A DNA stretch of 64,000 nt from Allolobophora icterica (GCA_963556255.1 OY744611.1:39155714-39219713), one strand, 5' to 3'. Shown: positions 1-35,000, counted from the first letter of the stretch. Notes: a model not told the origin generated them from the sequence alone. Numbers and translations are program-made.

Positions 1-3000
1 TCAGTAATGAGTCAAATTAACGCGCGTAATAATCGAAAGTGCAACGCTTGCTGGTTTTAATAGCAACGACGCGTAAGTAGAAAGCAAGGAGTAGTAGTAG
101 GCTTTATGATAAATCAAAAGGGGAATGTACAGCACTTAATTCTGGTATATCACTCGCAGAATGTGGAAGTGGTTTTCATAACGTTTGCAGAAATATATAG
201 AACGTGAGGGAATTTGTCCAATGTGTCACACGTGAAATGCAAAGTGGTGTGATTCTGGTATATTCTGCATTGTAACATTTAGGTTTATTGTATATTTTTA
301 TCGTTGGTTTTGCAGTGTTTTATTGTAGCTGATGTAATCATTTTGTGTAAACTGGTTCAAGGAACAACTCGGATGCATTCCAAAAGTAAAAGTTCCTTTA
401 GACCTTAATTTTAAGTTCAGTTTAAATGTTTATATGACAAGGTATGAAATTAAGAGCATACTGCAGCAAAATGCAATGTTTATGTGAACTTTTATAGGAT
501 TGATTCATGCACAAGCAGAATCATATACTCTGAAATTTGTGTAAAAACATTTTTTGCTCGAGTACACTGTGCCTCATGAGTTATGGTAAAGTGGAATATA
601 AATTTCCATTTATTGGAATGAAGTAAATTCCTGTTTAATCTTAGAATTGTCGGTTATCAACTGGCCATTTTGTACAGCAGTAATTTGTAAATTTTCTGTA
701 GAAATTTCTGTGTGTGGTTGTTTGAAGCAAACTCTACCACAATCCAATATTATTGTACCATGGTGATTGTTAAGCTTTTACAGCAAACATCAAAAGTGAA
801 AGACCAAAATAGAATTTGGTCATTAAAACTGATTATCATCTATGTTATTGTTATTTATTTTTTGTTTTTAATCATTTCTTAATTTATTCAAGTGTCATTT
901 TTAAATAGCATGACAACAGCTGTCATTTTTAATTATCTGTTAGTTCTGTACTCAGACATTCTGTGACTTTTATGATGCTTTTTGATGGAAGGCAGCTTTC
1001 TGCTCTATGCCTATTAAGCCATTTGGTGTAGTATTCCAAATTCTATCACAAGCTGATTTGTGTGTGTGAAGAAACCATATCAGTCAGTTTGGTGTGTCTT
1101 ATCAGAGTTGTAAATGAGTAACTATGCAATAGTGGTCTCTACATTTTTCTGGAGAACATTGGACACAAAGCATGGTCTGTCCCAAATGACATTGATGTTG
1201 ACCTTGAATTGCAGTACTTAGGTGGCAAGAGTTCGACTTTCTCACTGTTTAAGATAGATTTGGGTGATGTTTTTTGCATCTTCAGACTCTACAGCATTGA
1301 GAAAGAACATTTCTTATGCCTTTCAGAATATGTAACCACATTTGCATTGCAACACCTTTTTAACATTGGAGTGCTTTGGCTTGCTGGATTTTTATCCAAT
1401 TCAGGGAAATTGTTTCTTTATTTTGAAGTTCTGTGTTTGTTCATCTTTGTTTCTTTGATGTAAGCACGTCTTAAACTCTCAGCGAGATTGGTGTTGAATT
1501 TGATTTAATCAATGTTACTTTGAATTTCTTTTCTGAGATATGCAACCATCTATCATAGTAATATTAAATGGTCTAACAATCTATCAGTAGTATAAATTCT
1601 TGTGAAATAAATTTTTACGAAATAAACGGTTTGGTGGAGGAAGAGTAATGTTATTCAACTTTCAATTGTATCTTCTAAAACTACCTAGTGAAGCTGTATA
1701 CTGTAGTTGATAGAAAAACCTAAACAATGGTAGCTAACCCACAGGTTTTATGCAAATTGATTAGAAAATGATACACAGAGGGCAACAAGCGAATACCCCA
1801 TTACTTTTCATGCTGCATTCACTTGTGCGAGCACTGCAGTATTTCTTGCAACAGTACAGGCGTCTTTCTCAAGGCCTTCCTTTCCTTCTATAGTCATAAT
1901 CAGGCACATCTACAGAAATGTGTATTCCTCTCTTCTGTAGAAATTACACCTGCGCTCTTCCGTGATGCTATTTGCCTGTGTTCCTACTCAGTAGCTTGCA
2001 TGCAGCCAAGGACAAGTCCAGAGTTGCACATGCCAGTGTCCACCGAGCTTGGGAGGGGGTGGCACGGCTGTAGTGATCAATCTGGATCTACTCTTGGACA
2101 CCTACTCTTTGTTCTACTGGCCCCCATCGATGTGCCACTCCATACAGCAGGCACAGTTTGTACCAAGGGAGGTAAGAACTTCCAACTGACGTCCATGCTG
2201 CACCAGACAAAACCCTTGCGTTGTTGATGCCAATCAGTAAGGACGAATCTCAGTGCAATGTTCATCTCACAGGAAATCAACACTTGTCTTGTTAATGCTT
2301 TCCCTACCAGCAAATCATTCAACCCCTTAACTCAACCAAAAACCATATGGTCACCATAACCTTGATAAACAAAATTACAATACTGGTATTTTGAAACTGC
2401 AGGGTACAATTAGATCGGTCTTATGGACTGATCTTCTGGATATTGACCCGATTATAGCTTCGTTTTGGTGTGCCATCGGTTGATGCCTTGTGCTTAGACA
2501 CCGGCGCAATAGAAGTTACTAATTACCAATCATTAAACGATAAAAAATGCTCAAGCAATTTTATCCCCAAATACTTGGAAATTATGTTCAATTCTTGGTT
2601 CACAAACTTGTACACTGAAAACTTTGAAAGTTCGCATAAATGAAACTAGTATCTTCCTTACACATGCCGCGAAATATGAAGGAGATTAAAAGCATTCTGG
2701 CTAGTAAGCAATCACAACTCTCTTGGAACTAATCCTCATATAACAAGTCTGAACAGTTTAAGCTGTGAACATAATGTTTCTTTTAATACACAGATCTGTT
2801 TCAGACAAACAAAATATCAATTATAAACAAGCAGAATTTCCTACAGACTGCAGGAACAAACTAGCAAACATTTCCGGTCTTGTGAACATGCTAGCTTTGT
2901 GGCTATCTTTTTCTTAGATAGCGGTTGCCCATCCAATTAACAGAGGCTGTGTAACAATACTGGCATATTGCATATAATTACTGCTTTTAGAAACAGTTTA

Positions 3001-3700
3001 TAGTTAATAGCAAGAGCACAGAAATAAATGGCATGGTAAGTCCTGCAGTCTAAACTCAGTTATTGTTCATGGGCTCAGCACCCACCTAAGAAAATTTAAT
3101 TATAGCCTTCCTTACACACTGGGATTTCAACTGTGTTTCTCCAAGCGATTAGAATACTTCGAAGACCAAAAAATGACCACAGTTTCACTTGAAGTGTCCA
3201 GCTGACCGACGGCCTGTGCATTAGGACACAATCACCATGTTTGAACTCATTCAATCTTTCTATGACATATTAAAGAATTATCAAAGTATTATGGCTGGTA
3301 AACCCTTCTCTATTAAAGTTCTTAAATAATTATTAAGCCACAGAGGTTTGCAGTTCTTCATTTGAAACCAGAAATGGCTATCTGCATCATAGCATTGTGC
3401 TATCTAAGAAAAGATAGCCTTTACAAAGCGCTTAGCATCTCAAGAACATTAAATGACGCACTACATTCTAGCACGATACAACACAAGCAATTCTTTTACA
3501 GCCAAAACCCTAACATAATTCCAGTGAAACTTTGAGTTTCTTTAATCAATATAAACTGCGAGAAATGTTCTAAACAATGCACTGAGTGCTTATGAAAACC
3601 AGCTTATCATACACCTTGGCACCTTTCTGACTGATCAATACAATGCAAATACTTCTGAGAAAGTCACCAGGTCTTCTGAATAAATAATGCTTTCCTACGC
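1..3700. other. No recognisable gene
   Basis: AT-rich sequence downstream of the synthetase gene. The open frames here, for example 1209-1463 (+) and 1823-2227 (+), have no family motif, no supporting splice pattern and no neighbouring exon. Possible minus-strand ATTAAA polyadenylation signals for the synthetase lie at about 3706-3711 and 3541-3546, so its 3' UTR probably occupies the right-hand edge of this stretch. Confidence 0.5.
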
Positions 3701-3724
3701 ATGGTCTTTAATTATGCCGTGCGC

Positions 3725-26402
<22,678 letters not shown>

Positions 26403-26459
26403 GCTTTCACTTTTTCTGTCACGCTACAGAGAAAGAAGTTGATGCAATACCGGAAAAAA

Positions 26460-27900
26460 GCGGCATGTCCACAGAGACGAGTTCAGAGAGTCTACAGGTG
26501 ATTGCGTCACGAAACCGGTTCTGAATAGCTCATCCAGTCAGTCTATTCATGAATTGACCAGTTTCATTCAGCCTATTTCAGAAATGTAACTATGCGTAAT
26601 ATGACAATAACCAATTACTATAATTGCTGGCCATATTAACGTGCAGTTATGTTGTGCTACTTTATCCGATCGCTGATGGGTGGCATTTCAGTTGGATATC
26701 GAGTGAATTTCAATTAGGCCACATAAACTTAATTATATTCACCAAATATGGTAGCACATAAACAATATAGCCTAACGATACAGCACTCTCTGGACAGTAG
26801 ACCTGCCTGTACTGTATTAATTAAGCATAGAGTCTACTTATAATTATTATTCCAGCTTTGATTGAGTTGTGGTAATCGTAATTAAGACCTACGCTGTTCT
26901 ATCTGACACAGCTTTTCTTGGTAGACCTACTAAAAAATTTCGAAAACAATAATCATATTATTTCCACACAGCTACATTTAGTAAGGCCCATATAGCTGGC
27001 CCGCATTTTAGCTTTGGTCGCAGCAGTGGCGGATCCAGAATTGTTTGCATGGGGGCATGGGGACTTCCAGAGGGTCGCCACGTTCAACGACTCACCATAT
27101 AGGCCTACATAGGTCTAGTCTGAGGAGCACCGGCGTACGTGTATCCAAGAGAACGCCCCCTCAAACCTACGGACAAAAACGCCAGTGCATGCATGGCTGT
27201 ATGTAGAGCCCACCTCTGCCATCATACTCACATGGAGCCCATATAGGACCTATATATTCCCATATGGGACCCATATAGAGCCCAGTTAGCTACATCGGTA
27301 AGAGCGTAGGCTGCGTCTCATGCGCCTCTGTGTTAGAGAGTAGGCCTATGCGGACCGCGGTTCGCTTCCCGAAGGTGGCTTATTTCAGAGATTTTAATCT
27401 CGGGCTAGCACGGCCCCAACACGGGGACCTAAAATGGCGTGGCACCCATTCAAACGGGCAACGGTGGTGAACGATCTCACTCGATCAATTCACTGAAAAA
27501 TGAGCAGGGTCGAGGCCATATATAGGCCTACGGTCGCTATAGAAAATCGCGTAGGCCTACATTCACATTTACATATTGATTCCATCTAATGCCCATGTAA
27601 ATGCTTTCATGGATTTGGGCCCAATACACGAAGCTGTCAGAAATGACTTTCTTGGTACCAAATGAGAACTAAGTCTTCGAAAATCCAGACAGTATGCAAG
27701 CAACCTTTTTGGCGGATGCATGGTCTTTATTTGGAGCGACGAGAAAGAAATGAATGCTCTAAGAGTCGATTGAACGGCCCGAGAGTAGACTGGACTGGTC
27801 TGAGATGGTAGGATATTGGTCAAATGTATTTACGTATAGTCTTGCAATGTGAAGTCGCTCCACAGCCGCCGAGGACGAAGGAGTGCTTTGATCGCCCGGA
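26460..27900. other. Upstream flank of the synthetase gene, with a tRNA-like SINE fragment
   Basis: No protein-coding gene was recognised. A tRNA-like segment lies at 27283-27375 (A-box TAGCTACATCGGTAAGAGCG, B-box GGTTCGCTTCCC) and is followed by SINE-like body. The minus-strand frame 27569-27823 has no recognisable motif. Confidence 0.5.
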
Positions 27901-28155
27901 AGCTAGGGTGACCACACGTCCCGGATTGTCCGGGACAGTCCCGGAATTTTAAAAAATGTCCCGCGTCCCGGACACGTCCTTTCCGGGACAATGAAACGTC
28001 CCGGAATGATTTTGTTCTATAATTAAATACGTATAATTTGCTATTTTAATATTCCAAGAATTAGAAAGTAAAAAAAGGAAATAACAACATCAACTAAATG
28101 TGCAGCGTCGCTCAAAATTTACAAATCCACAATGTAATCTTAATTAAGAGTATGG

Positions 28156-28599
28156 CCACAGTATAGATAATTACACAGTACGTCGACTCCTCGCCGCTGC
28201 TGCAGTCAGAATGTGTGACATTAAAAATAACTAAGCCCCGCCCACTGTGACGTCATTATGTCGTCCACCATCTTAAAAGAGACCGTTTACCATGCCCATA
28301 CACCAGAAACAATCACATCAAATATTTGTTAAACGTTAAAACAACATTGAGGACTACACGCCGATAAACCGGAATCCATCAAATAAAATATTTTTTAAAC
28401 GTTACAACAACATTGAGGACTTCATTAGAATTAGCAATATTATTTTAACGTTAATTTCAGCTTAAATCTATAATTCAAAATGTACGCGACAAAATGGCGT
28501 CGTAATGACGTCGTAATGACGTCGTAATCACGTGACCAGAAAAACTTGTCAACAGCCAGCAATGAGAGTCAACGTACTGTGTAATTATCTATACTGTGG
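28156..28599. mobile_element. 444-bp TIR element with 5-bp target duplication, copy 1
   Basis: Begins CCACAGTATAGATAATTACA and ends with the inverted form TGTAATTATCTATACTGTGG. The target duplication is TATGG (28151-28155, 28600-28604). The interior has two similar ACGTTA(A/C)AACAACATTGAGG units and three tandem GACGTCGTAAT words near the right end. There is no coding capacity. Identical in every stretch I compared to the inverted copy at 30324-30767. Confidence 0.92.
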
Positions 28600-28619
28600 T
28601 ATGGCTAACTATGGATCTA

Positions 28620-29535
28620 CTGCAATAGGGGCTGATATGACTATGGCATCTAATCGTAACCTCCAAACTTTTAAAGCGCCACTCGAAGGCCAAGCGCATG
28701 TCACCAGCCTATTCACGAGCGCTACATCAAATCAGAGGAGGTTTTCCAGAGGGTGGTCCAAAGGAGGTCAGAGTCCGGTGTCCAGGGGGTCAGATCAATT
28801 AGAGGAGGCAGAGCAACTGTTAAGGCGGGTGTCGTTCAGGGCGAAATGAATTGGAAGGCGGAGGATCAGATGAGTCAGGGTAGGAGTCAGTGGCGGCGAT
28901 CTTGTTTGACAGGTGAGGGGGACAATTTTTTAAACTGATCTGGTCAAAAGAGTTTTGAACTGATCTGGTCAAAAAGGAGGTAAAAAATGTATTGCCGTGA
29001 ACTGATCTGCTCAAAAAAGGACGCGCATTTGATGACCTTTTTTGGTGTTTCTTCAAAATGTTGGGGGTCCGATGCATGGCGTGTCCCCCACTGTTAAAGG
29101 TGGGGGTCTTGTCCCCCTCGACCCCCATTATCGCCGCCCGTGGTAGGAATACTTGAGAAGTTGAGATTTCAGTTTTGAGTGGAAAGCCCTGGAGTGATAT
29201 ATAGTGGAACATGAGGATGAGGATAGAGGACGGGTTGCAATGATGATAGAAGAACCGAGAATCTGCGGAAATCAGGGGTGATCATTCAAGAGGACCAGAG
29301 GCGTGGTGCTGTGTTGAATGTGGCTCGGTTGGAGAACTTGAGATGAATAGTGACTGGGGGTCGAAAAATACTGAGATAGGATGACCGGGTAGAGCGGGTT
29401 GCCTGGATGGTGAAGAGATCAGAGAGGTACTTGGGCTGTGAATATTGTAGGGAGTTGCAAGTTAGTGATAGGACTTTGAAGTTCATTCGCTCTTGGATTG
29501 TTAGCAACAGGAGTGATTTGAGGATGGGAGTGATA
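28620..29535 (-). pseudogene. LINE reverse-transcriptase C-terminal fragment, interrupted
   Basis: Minus strand, about 29530-29290, reads ..YLSDLFTIQATRSTRSSYLS, then FSNRATFNTAPRLW, the usual C-terminal end of CR1/L2-type reverse transcriptases. A later piece (FPLKTEISTSQVF..YPDSSDPPPSNSF) continues it but is split by the MITE at 28888-29142. No catalytic region remains. Confidence 0.65.
28888..29142. mobile_element. hAT-type MITE (CAGTGGCGGCGATC family), copy 1
   Basis: Starts CAGTGGCGGCGATCTTG and ends ATCGCCGCCCGTG. Flanks GTAGGAGT and GTAGGAAT match at 7 of 8. A sibling in opposite orientation lies at 46655-46930. It sits inside the LINE fragment, giving a three-level nest. Confidence 0.83.
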
Positions 29536-30099
29536 TGATGATGCCTGTACATTGTGATGCCTGTACATTGTGTACAATGGTGTATAATGTATATCATCGC
29601 CCAAAACATGACCCCATAGTCACTTTATCAAGTCTTAACTATCTAGGCTTGAATCTTGATTAATTTTAAGCAATTTTGAGTTTGAGTATGGGCAATGAAT
29701 TGATCAATTTCTATTCTTTTGGCAAGTTTTCTTTTATAATTAAAACAAAAAATGCTTAATTTTGGTCTAAAATCCTAAATATATTTCAGTCACGGCAATG
29801 CGTATGTATAGCGCTCGTCCCAATGAACCCAGCTCCCAACTGAATTTGACTTAGATTGGAAGTAGCCTACTGTACTTGGTGTCCCGGAATGGCAGAAAAG
29901 AAATGTGGTCACCCTACCGGAAGCTTCCAGCTAGCACACACGCACGCACGCACACACCCACACACACGCGTTAACTAGGCCTATATAGGTCAACCATTGT
30001 ATATGTGCTGGTTGAGAGGTCAACCTGAAACCTTGTAGGGCCTATAGGCCTATGCAATAGGCCTAATTGCTAACCTTAACCCTCCCATATAGAGCCAAT

Positions 30100-31135
30100 C
30101 TAATTCTAGGTGGGCTCATGGGCTTGGGCTACCTATTATCAGCTCCATCTGGGAGCGAACAGAGGCGCCTGTTATCATGGGGTCATGGGCTTGGGCTACC
30201 CATATTGAGCCCACTTGGGTTTGATGTTAGACGCCCATCAACCGACAATAATTTTGTATACTCCGATTTTTGGATGGGCGACAAGTGTGCTCCCGGGCTT
30301 GGGCTGCCCAGGTTTCGGTATAACCACAGTATAGATAATTACACAGTACGTTGACTCTCATTGCTGGCTGTTGACAAGTTTTTCTGGTCACGTGATTACG
30401 ACGTCATTACGACGTCATTACGACGCCATTTTGTCGCGTACATTTTGAATTATAGATTTAAGCTGAAATTAACGTTAAAATAATATTGCTAATTCTAATG
30501 AAGTCCTCAATGTTGTTGTAACGTTTAAAAAATATTTTATTTGATGGATTCCGGTTTATCGGCGTGTAGTCCTCAATGTTGTTTTAACGTTTAACAAATA
30601 TTTGATGTGATTGTTTCTGGTGTATGGGCATGGTAAACGGTCTCTTTTAAGATGGTGGACGACATAATGACGTCACAGTGGGCGGGGCTTAGTTATTTTT
30701 AATGTCACACATTCTGACTGCAGCAGCGGCGAGGAGTCGACGTACTGTGTAATTATCTATACTGTGGTATAACCCATCTGGGCTTGAGGTTAGCACATTA
30801 ACTGACATTGGCAAAATCCGACTTTTGGATGGGCGACTCATGGATTTGGGCTGCCCAAGTCGAACCCATTTGGGCTTGATGACAGACGCCAATTAACATC
30901 CGATACTTGGATGGGCGACATGTGGGCTCATGGGCCTGGCCAGCCCACGTCAAACCCACTTGGGCTAGATGTCACACGCCCATTAATCGACATTTGTAAA
31001 ATCCGATTGTTGAATGGGCGACTTGATCATGGGCTTGGGCTGCCCCCGTCGAACCCACTTGGGTTTCATATCAGACGCCTATTAACCGACATCACAATTT
31101 TGTAAAATCCGACTTTTAGATGGATGACAAGTCCG
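30100..31135. repeat. Degenerate 100-bp minisatellite, split by a transposon
   Basis: About six imperfect units containing GGGCTCATGGGCTTGGGCTG, AACCCACTTGGGCTTGATG and AATCCGACTTTTGGATGGGC. The 444-bp element at 30324-30767 is inserted in it. Related CCCATATGGG-type words recur at 27240, 47560, 55020 and 59980. Confidence 0.8.
30324..30767. mobile_element. 444-bp TIR element with 5-bp target duplication, copy 2
   Basis: Same length as the element at 28156-28599 but in opposite orientation, with the same inverted-repeat ends. It has a different 5-bp duplication, TATAA (30319-30323, 30768-30772). The two loci are therefore independent insertions and not a duplication of one locus. Confidence 0.92.
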
Positions 31136-31799
31136 TGCAGTGTCTCCAATTACATTCAACGCCGTATAGACAGTATGCTGTCCGACTATAATAAAAGTTG
31201 GTCGAATTGGTATTTAATGGACAGGCACCCTGAAATAACCACGTACGAAATTTAGGTGCGGGCGTTTTGCAATCGCATAACCTTCGCACTACCCAATTCC
31301 GAATCTCCGTGACCTCTCGTCCCTCTTTAGAGACATCGCTTTTGGGTGACCCCATGTGATACCAGGCTCAAATTTGTCCATAACATTTTAGTTCTAGAGG
31401 GCACGTCAAACTATCATAACAGTAAAACGGCCAAAATCAACGTCAGTGGTGGCAGACAGGAGGAATAGCTGGTATAGTGTATACCTTAACCCCAGACATT
31501 GATGACCAGACGAGAAACTAAACACTCGTTTAGCCCTATAAGCCTAAAACTGGTGTAAAGTCAACAGACTTGCAAACTAATCGGTTTTCTTTGTTCTAGG
31601 AGATTAACTAAACCCATACATTAAAATATTTCAAGAGATTTATCTGTCTGTGGAGCATCACATTAGTGATGATATTGATAACATAATAATAACGTTCTGA
31701 TGATAGCATAATAATAATGTTCCATAAAATACTTCACAATTTCAAACATTTTGCACACAATCCATATCCATAGAGTCTAAAAAATTAAATGAGTAATAG

Positions 31800-32912
31800 C
31801 ATCTAGAATAGCTCCAGAAAATCGTTTTCAATTGGACTGTGCTTGATTCTTCGTAGTGATCCTCTGCTAATAGGACGATCTTGCAAGATTTCTGTAGTTG
31901 AGAACTGTTTTCCATCATCACAGTTCTCAGAGTCAGTATGTGTACTGAATCTCTTACATAAAGGCTTGCATATTTGTGCCATGTTCGGCACAACGCATTC
32001 ATAGAACTCTCTCACATAATTTTTCCCAGTATGGGATCTTGCAACGTAGCTGAGTCAGTCACTCCGTGCAAAGCAACATCACATAATTTACATTTCTGTG
32101 GCTTTTACCAAGTGTGTCTTCATGACTGCATTTTGACAGCGTCACTCCATGTAAATGCTTTGTTACAAAAAGTACATTTGCATAGTTTATCTCTGTTGTT
32201 GGTTCATACATGGCGTTTCTGAGGACGTTTGTGTAAATGATTTTTTACATACATTGCATGTGTATTATTTTTATCCAGTAGTTTCTTACATGGCATTTGA
32301 GAGCACTGCTGTGTGTAACTCGTTTGTATGGCTTTCTCTGGTGTGGGTTCTTATATGGTGATCTAGAACACTCTTCTGTGCAAATGCTTTGCAACATAAA
32401 TTGCAAGTGTATGGTTTTCCCTAGTGTGGGTTCTTTCATGTCGTTCTAGACGAGTTTTCTCTGCAAATGCATTGTGAAATAATTTCAATTTTTATGGTTT
32501 TCTCCAGTATGGGTTCTGTTACGGCATTCCAGATAAGTTGTCTCTGTAAATCCTTTGTGACAGAAATTTAAATTTATGGGTTTTCTCCAGTGTGGTTCTT
32601 CTATGGCATTCCATATGAGTTTTCACTAGAAATGCTTTGTGACTTAAATTACATTTTTATGTTTTTTCTCCAATGTGGGTTGTTTTATGTCGTCCCAGAT
32701 GCGCTTCCTCTGCAAATGCAATGTGACATATTTTACATTTTTATGGTATTTCTCCCAAGTGGGTTCTGTTATGACGTTCCAGGTGAGTTTTCTCTGTATA
32801 TGCTTTGTGACAGAAATTGCTCATAATTATATGGTTTTTCTCCAGATTGGGATCCTCTAAGGCGTTCCAGATGAGTTTTCACTACAAATGCTTTGTGACA
32901 GAAATTACACTT
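31800..32912 (-). pseudogene. Decayed tail of the zinc-finger gene
   Basis: The 84-bp C2H2 period continues without gap for about nine more fingers below the stop at 32913-32915, down to near 32020. They carry stop codons, frameshifts and lost Cys/His residues; for example the first reads KCNFCHKAFVVKTHLERLRG and lacks both zinc His positions. A final open piece (CKRFSTHTDSENCDDGKQFS.. to about 31803) looks like the former C-terminal tail. Confidence 0.8.
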
Positions 32913-33704
32913 TTATGGTTTTTCTCCAATGTGGGTTCTTTCATGGCGTTCCAGATTAGTCTTTTGTGGAAATGCTGTGTGACACAAATTGCATATAAAT
33001 GGTTTTTCTCCAGTGTGGGTTCTTCTATGGTGTGCCAAAGTACTATTCATTGTAAATGTTTTGTGACATATACTGCACATGTATGGTTTTTCTCCAGTAT
33101 GGGTTTTTGCATGTTGGTCTAGACCACTCTTCCATGTAAATGCTTTTTGACATAAATTGCACATATATGGTTTTTCTCCAGTGTGGGTTCTTTTGTGGTA
33201 TTCCAGAGTAGTATTCCTTGCAAATACTTTTTTACATAAATTGCACATGTATGGTTTTTCCCCAGTGTGGGTTCTTCTATGATGTTCCAGAGGAGTCTTC
33301 TGTGCAAATGCTTTGTGACATAAATTGCAAATGTTTGATTTTTCTCCAGTGTGAGTTCTTGTATGGCTTTCCAGAGTAGACTTCATTGCAAATGTATTGT
33401 GACATAAATTGCACATGTATGGTTTTTCTGAAGTGTGCGTTTTTGTATGATGGTCTAGAACAGTCTTCCATGCAAATGCTTTGTGACATAAATTGCACAT
33501 GTATGGTTTTTCTCCAGTGTGGGTTCTTCTATGGTATTTCAGATGAGTCTTCTGTGCAAATGCTTTGTGACATAAACTGCACATGTATGGTTTTTCTCCA
33601 GTGTGGGTTCTTTTATGGATTTTCAGACTCGATTTCCATGTAAACGGTTTGTTACAAATATCACACATGTATATGTTTGGTTTGTTGTGGCTACTTGCTT
33701 GCAT
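32913..33704 (-). CDS. C2H2 zinc-finger protein, nine fingers, probably truncated
   Basis: Likely nucleic-acid-binding protein. From the ATG at 33702-33704 the frame gives MQASSHNKPNI and then nine canonical fingers, C-x2-C-x12-H-x3-H, joined by TGEKP linkers (one TSEKP and one TGEKS variant). The first finger core is CDICNKPFTWKSSLKIHKRTH and the last CNLCHTAFPQKTNLERHERTH. It ends right after HIGEKP, where a TAA replaces the expected aromatic codon of the next finger. The frame stays open for 24 codons upstream of that ATG to a TAA, and possible splice acceptors (TTAG) lie there, so a 5' exon with an effector domain may be missing. No KRAB, BTB or SET domain was seen nearby. It may be a live short gene or a recent pseudogene. 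Confidence 0.8.
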   Translation of the reverse strand: MQASSHNKPNIYMCDICNKPFTWKSSLKIHKRTHTGEKPYMCSLCHKAFAQKTHLKYHRRTHTGEKPYMCNLCHKAFAWKTVLDHHTKTHTSEKPYMCNLCHNTFAMKSTLESHTRTHTGEKSNICNLCHKAFAQKTPLEHHRRTHTGEKPYMCNLCKKVFARNTTLEYHKRTHTGEKPYMCNLCQKAFTWKSGLDQHAKTHTGEKPYMCSICHKTFTMNSTLAHHRRTHTGEKPFICNLCHTAFPQKTNLERHERTHIGEKP

Positions 33705-34289
33705 CTTGAGATCTTGAACACAGTCCAAATATTCAACTAATTTATAGGTTGAATTTATAGCTGCTTTTCCACGTTATTGCAAACCTATCGTGAATTAGAA
33801 AATGCAAATGTTAAAATAAATTAATGAAGGAAGATGGAATGCAATAGGAAACTGAAGACACAGAATAATGAAACCCTAATTGTGAATCCACAGTTAAGCA
33901 CTAAAGTATGCACAGATGTCACAAGGGGGATATTAGATGGTGAATGGTAGTGAAACCAGAGTGTTACTGGAAACACTTTTCTGCTCCCATCTGTAAATCT
34001 GAGATTACTGAACTGATACTTTAAAGTTTTCTTACTCTTTGTAAATGTGTGATTATGCTTCCAAGACACAGTAATAGAAAGTTTGGAATAAGCAGTCTAG
34101 TAACACAAATTCATGATAGAATAAGATTGTTTTCTTGTGCTGATTTAAAATATGTTAAAGAAAGGCCAGGAAGCTATATAGTAGCCACCTCGAGATCTGG
34201 ATAATACAATTCTTGTAAAAATTAGTAACTATGATCCTAGCCATAAAACAGAAGAAGACAAACGAAAATATGCTGCATAAGGTGGATGA

Positions 34290-34520
34290 TGAAAGATCTC
34301 TTATAGCTAATATACGAGAGAGAGACAGGAAGTGGATTTGTCACATATTGACTGGTATTTTCTACTGAGAACTATCATAGAGAAAAGAATGGGGAAAAGA
34401 GAATGAGAGGAAGACCTAGATGGATGCTGCAGGACTGGATGATGGTGGATGGATACAGTAAACTCGAGGAAGCCCAGTATCAAGAAGGGAGGAGCCATTG
34501 GGCATTTGAACCTGCAGAGA
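34290..34520 (+). pseudogene. LINE ORF2 C-terminal remnant
   Basis: A broken frame still shows R.RKW.CHIL, then GK..R.R.RPR.MLQDW and DGYSKLEEAQYQEGRSHW-like words, the GH-x-L-R and GRPR-x-x-W-x-D pattern at the C terminus of several LINE clades. Multiple stops and frameshifts. Confidence 0.5.
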
Positions 34521-34845
34521 ACTTGAAGAACACGATTCTTGCCAAATCTAACCCTGTTTAGAATCCCAGAGTGTTGCCATAGAAAAAAAGCATTACACAA
34601 AGTTGTGTCATTAGATTACATCTATGAGTACCTAAATTGCAAAAAATAGGCCCTATCGTATTTTGCTAAAATTTACAAATTTAGAATGTCTAAACCTTCT
34701 AAAAGTATACCATTTGTAACTTTTAGTCAGTGCGGTAAAAGAGATAAGGTTTATTTTTCCAAAGGAGCTATATCAATACTTTCTAACAGTTACTGAACTG
34801 TAATTAGTCCATATAATTTTGCAGGGACTGCAAAACAAATACGGA

Positions 34846-35000
34846 CAGGGGTGTCTATCCCCCCAAAGTCATTGGAGCAATTTCCCTTCCCCTCCCTCCT
34901 CTCCCCCAATAATGATGGCACATACACTGACAGATCTCCCCCTCCCCCATTTTTTTGATGGAGCACTTGCTTCAAGGTTTCTATGGAGTAGCTGCCCCTG
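34846..35000. mobile_element. hAT-type MITE (CAGGGGTGTCTATCC family), copy 1
   Basis: 155 bp, ends CAGGGGTGTCTATCC and GAGTAGCTGCCCCTG. Flanking 8-mers AATACGGA and ATTACGGA match at 7 of 8. The second copy is at 56067-56241. Confidence 0.83.

Larger units (their letters stand above)
27904..29916. mobile_element. hAT-type element (TAGGGTGACCACA ends) with nested insertions
   Basis: Left end TAGGGTGACCACACGTCCC and right end ATGTGGTCACCCTA are inverted repeats, and the 8-bp duplication CCGGAAGC is perfect (27896-27903, 29917-29924). Subterminal CCCGGGACA-like words match a widespread hAT end type. Nested inside are the 444-bp element at 28156, a LINE 3' fragment and the MITE at 28888. No transposase was recognised. 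Confidence 0.88.

Noticed and set aside
1823..2227. 134-residue open frame
   Set aside because: No motif, no conserved neighbour, ordinary composition for chance.
27283..27375. tRNA gene
   Set aside because: A- and B-box words are present but acceptor and other arms do not pair; it is a SINE head. The same applies to 22210, 18035, 39775 and 47752.
28156..30767. Firm assignment of the 444-bp family to Transib/RAG-like transposons
   Set aside because: Only the 5-bp duplication and a CACAGTA word support it; no transposase was found and the targets are AT-rich.
33704..33728. Zinc-finger start at 33728
   Set aside because: The codon there is TTG; the first ATG in frame is at 33702-33704, and an upstream splice acceptor may bring in another exon.
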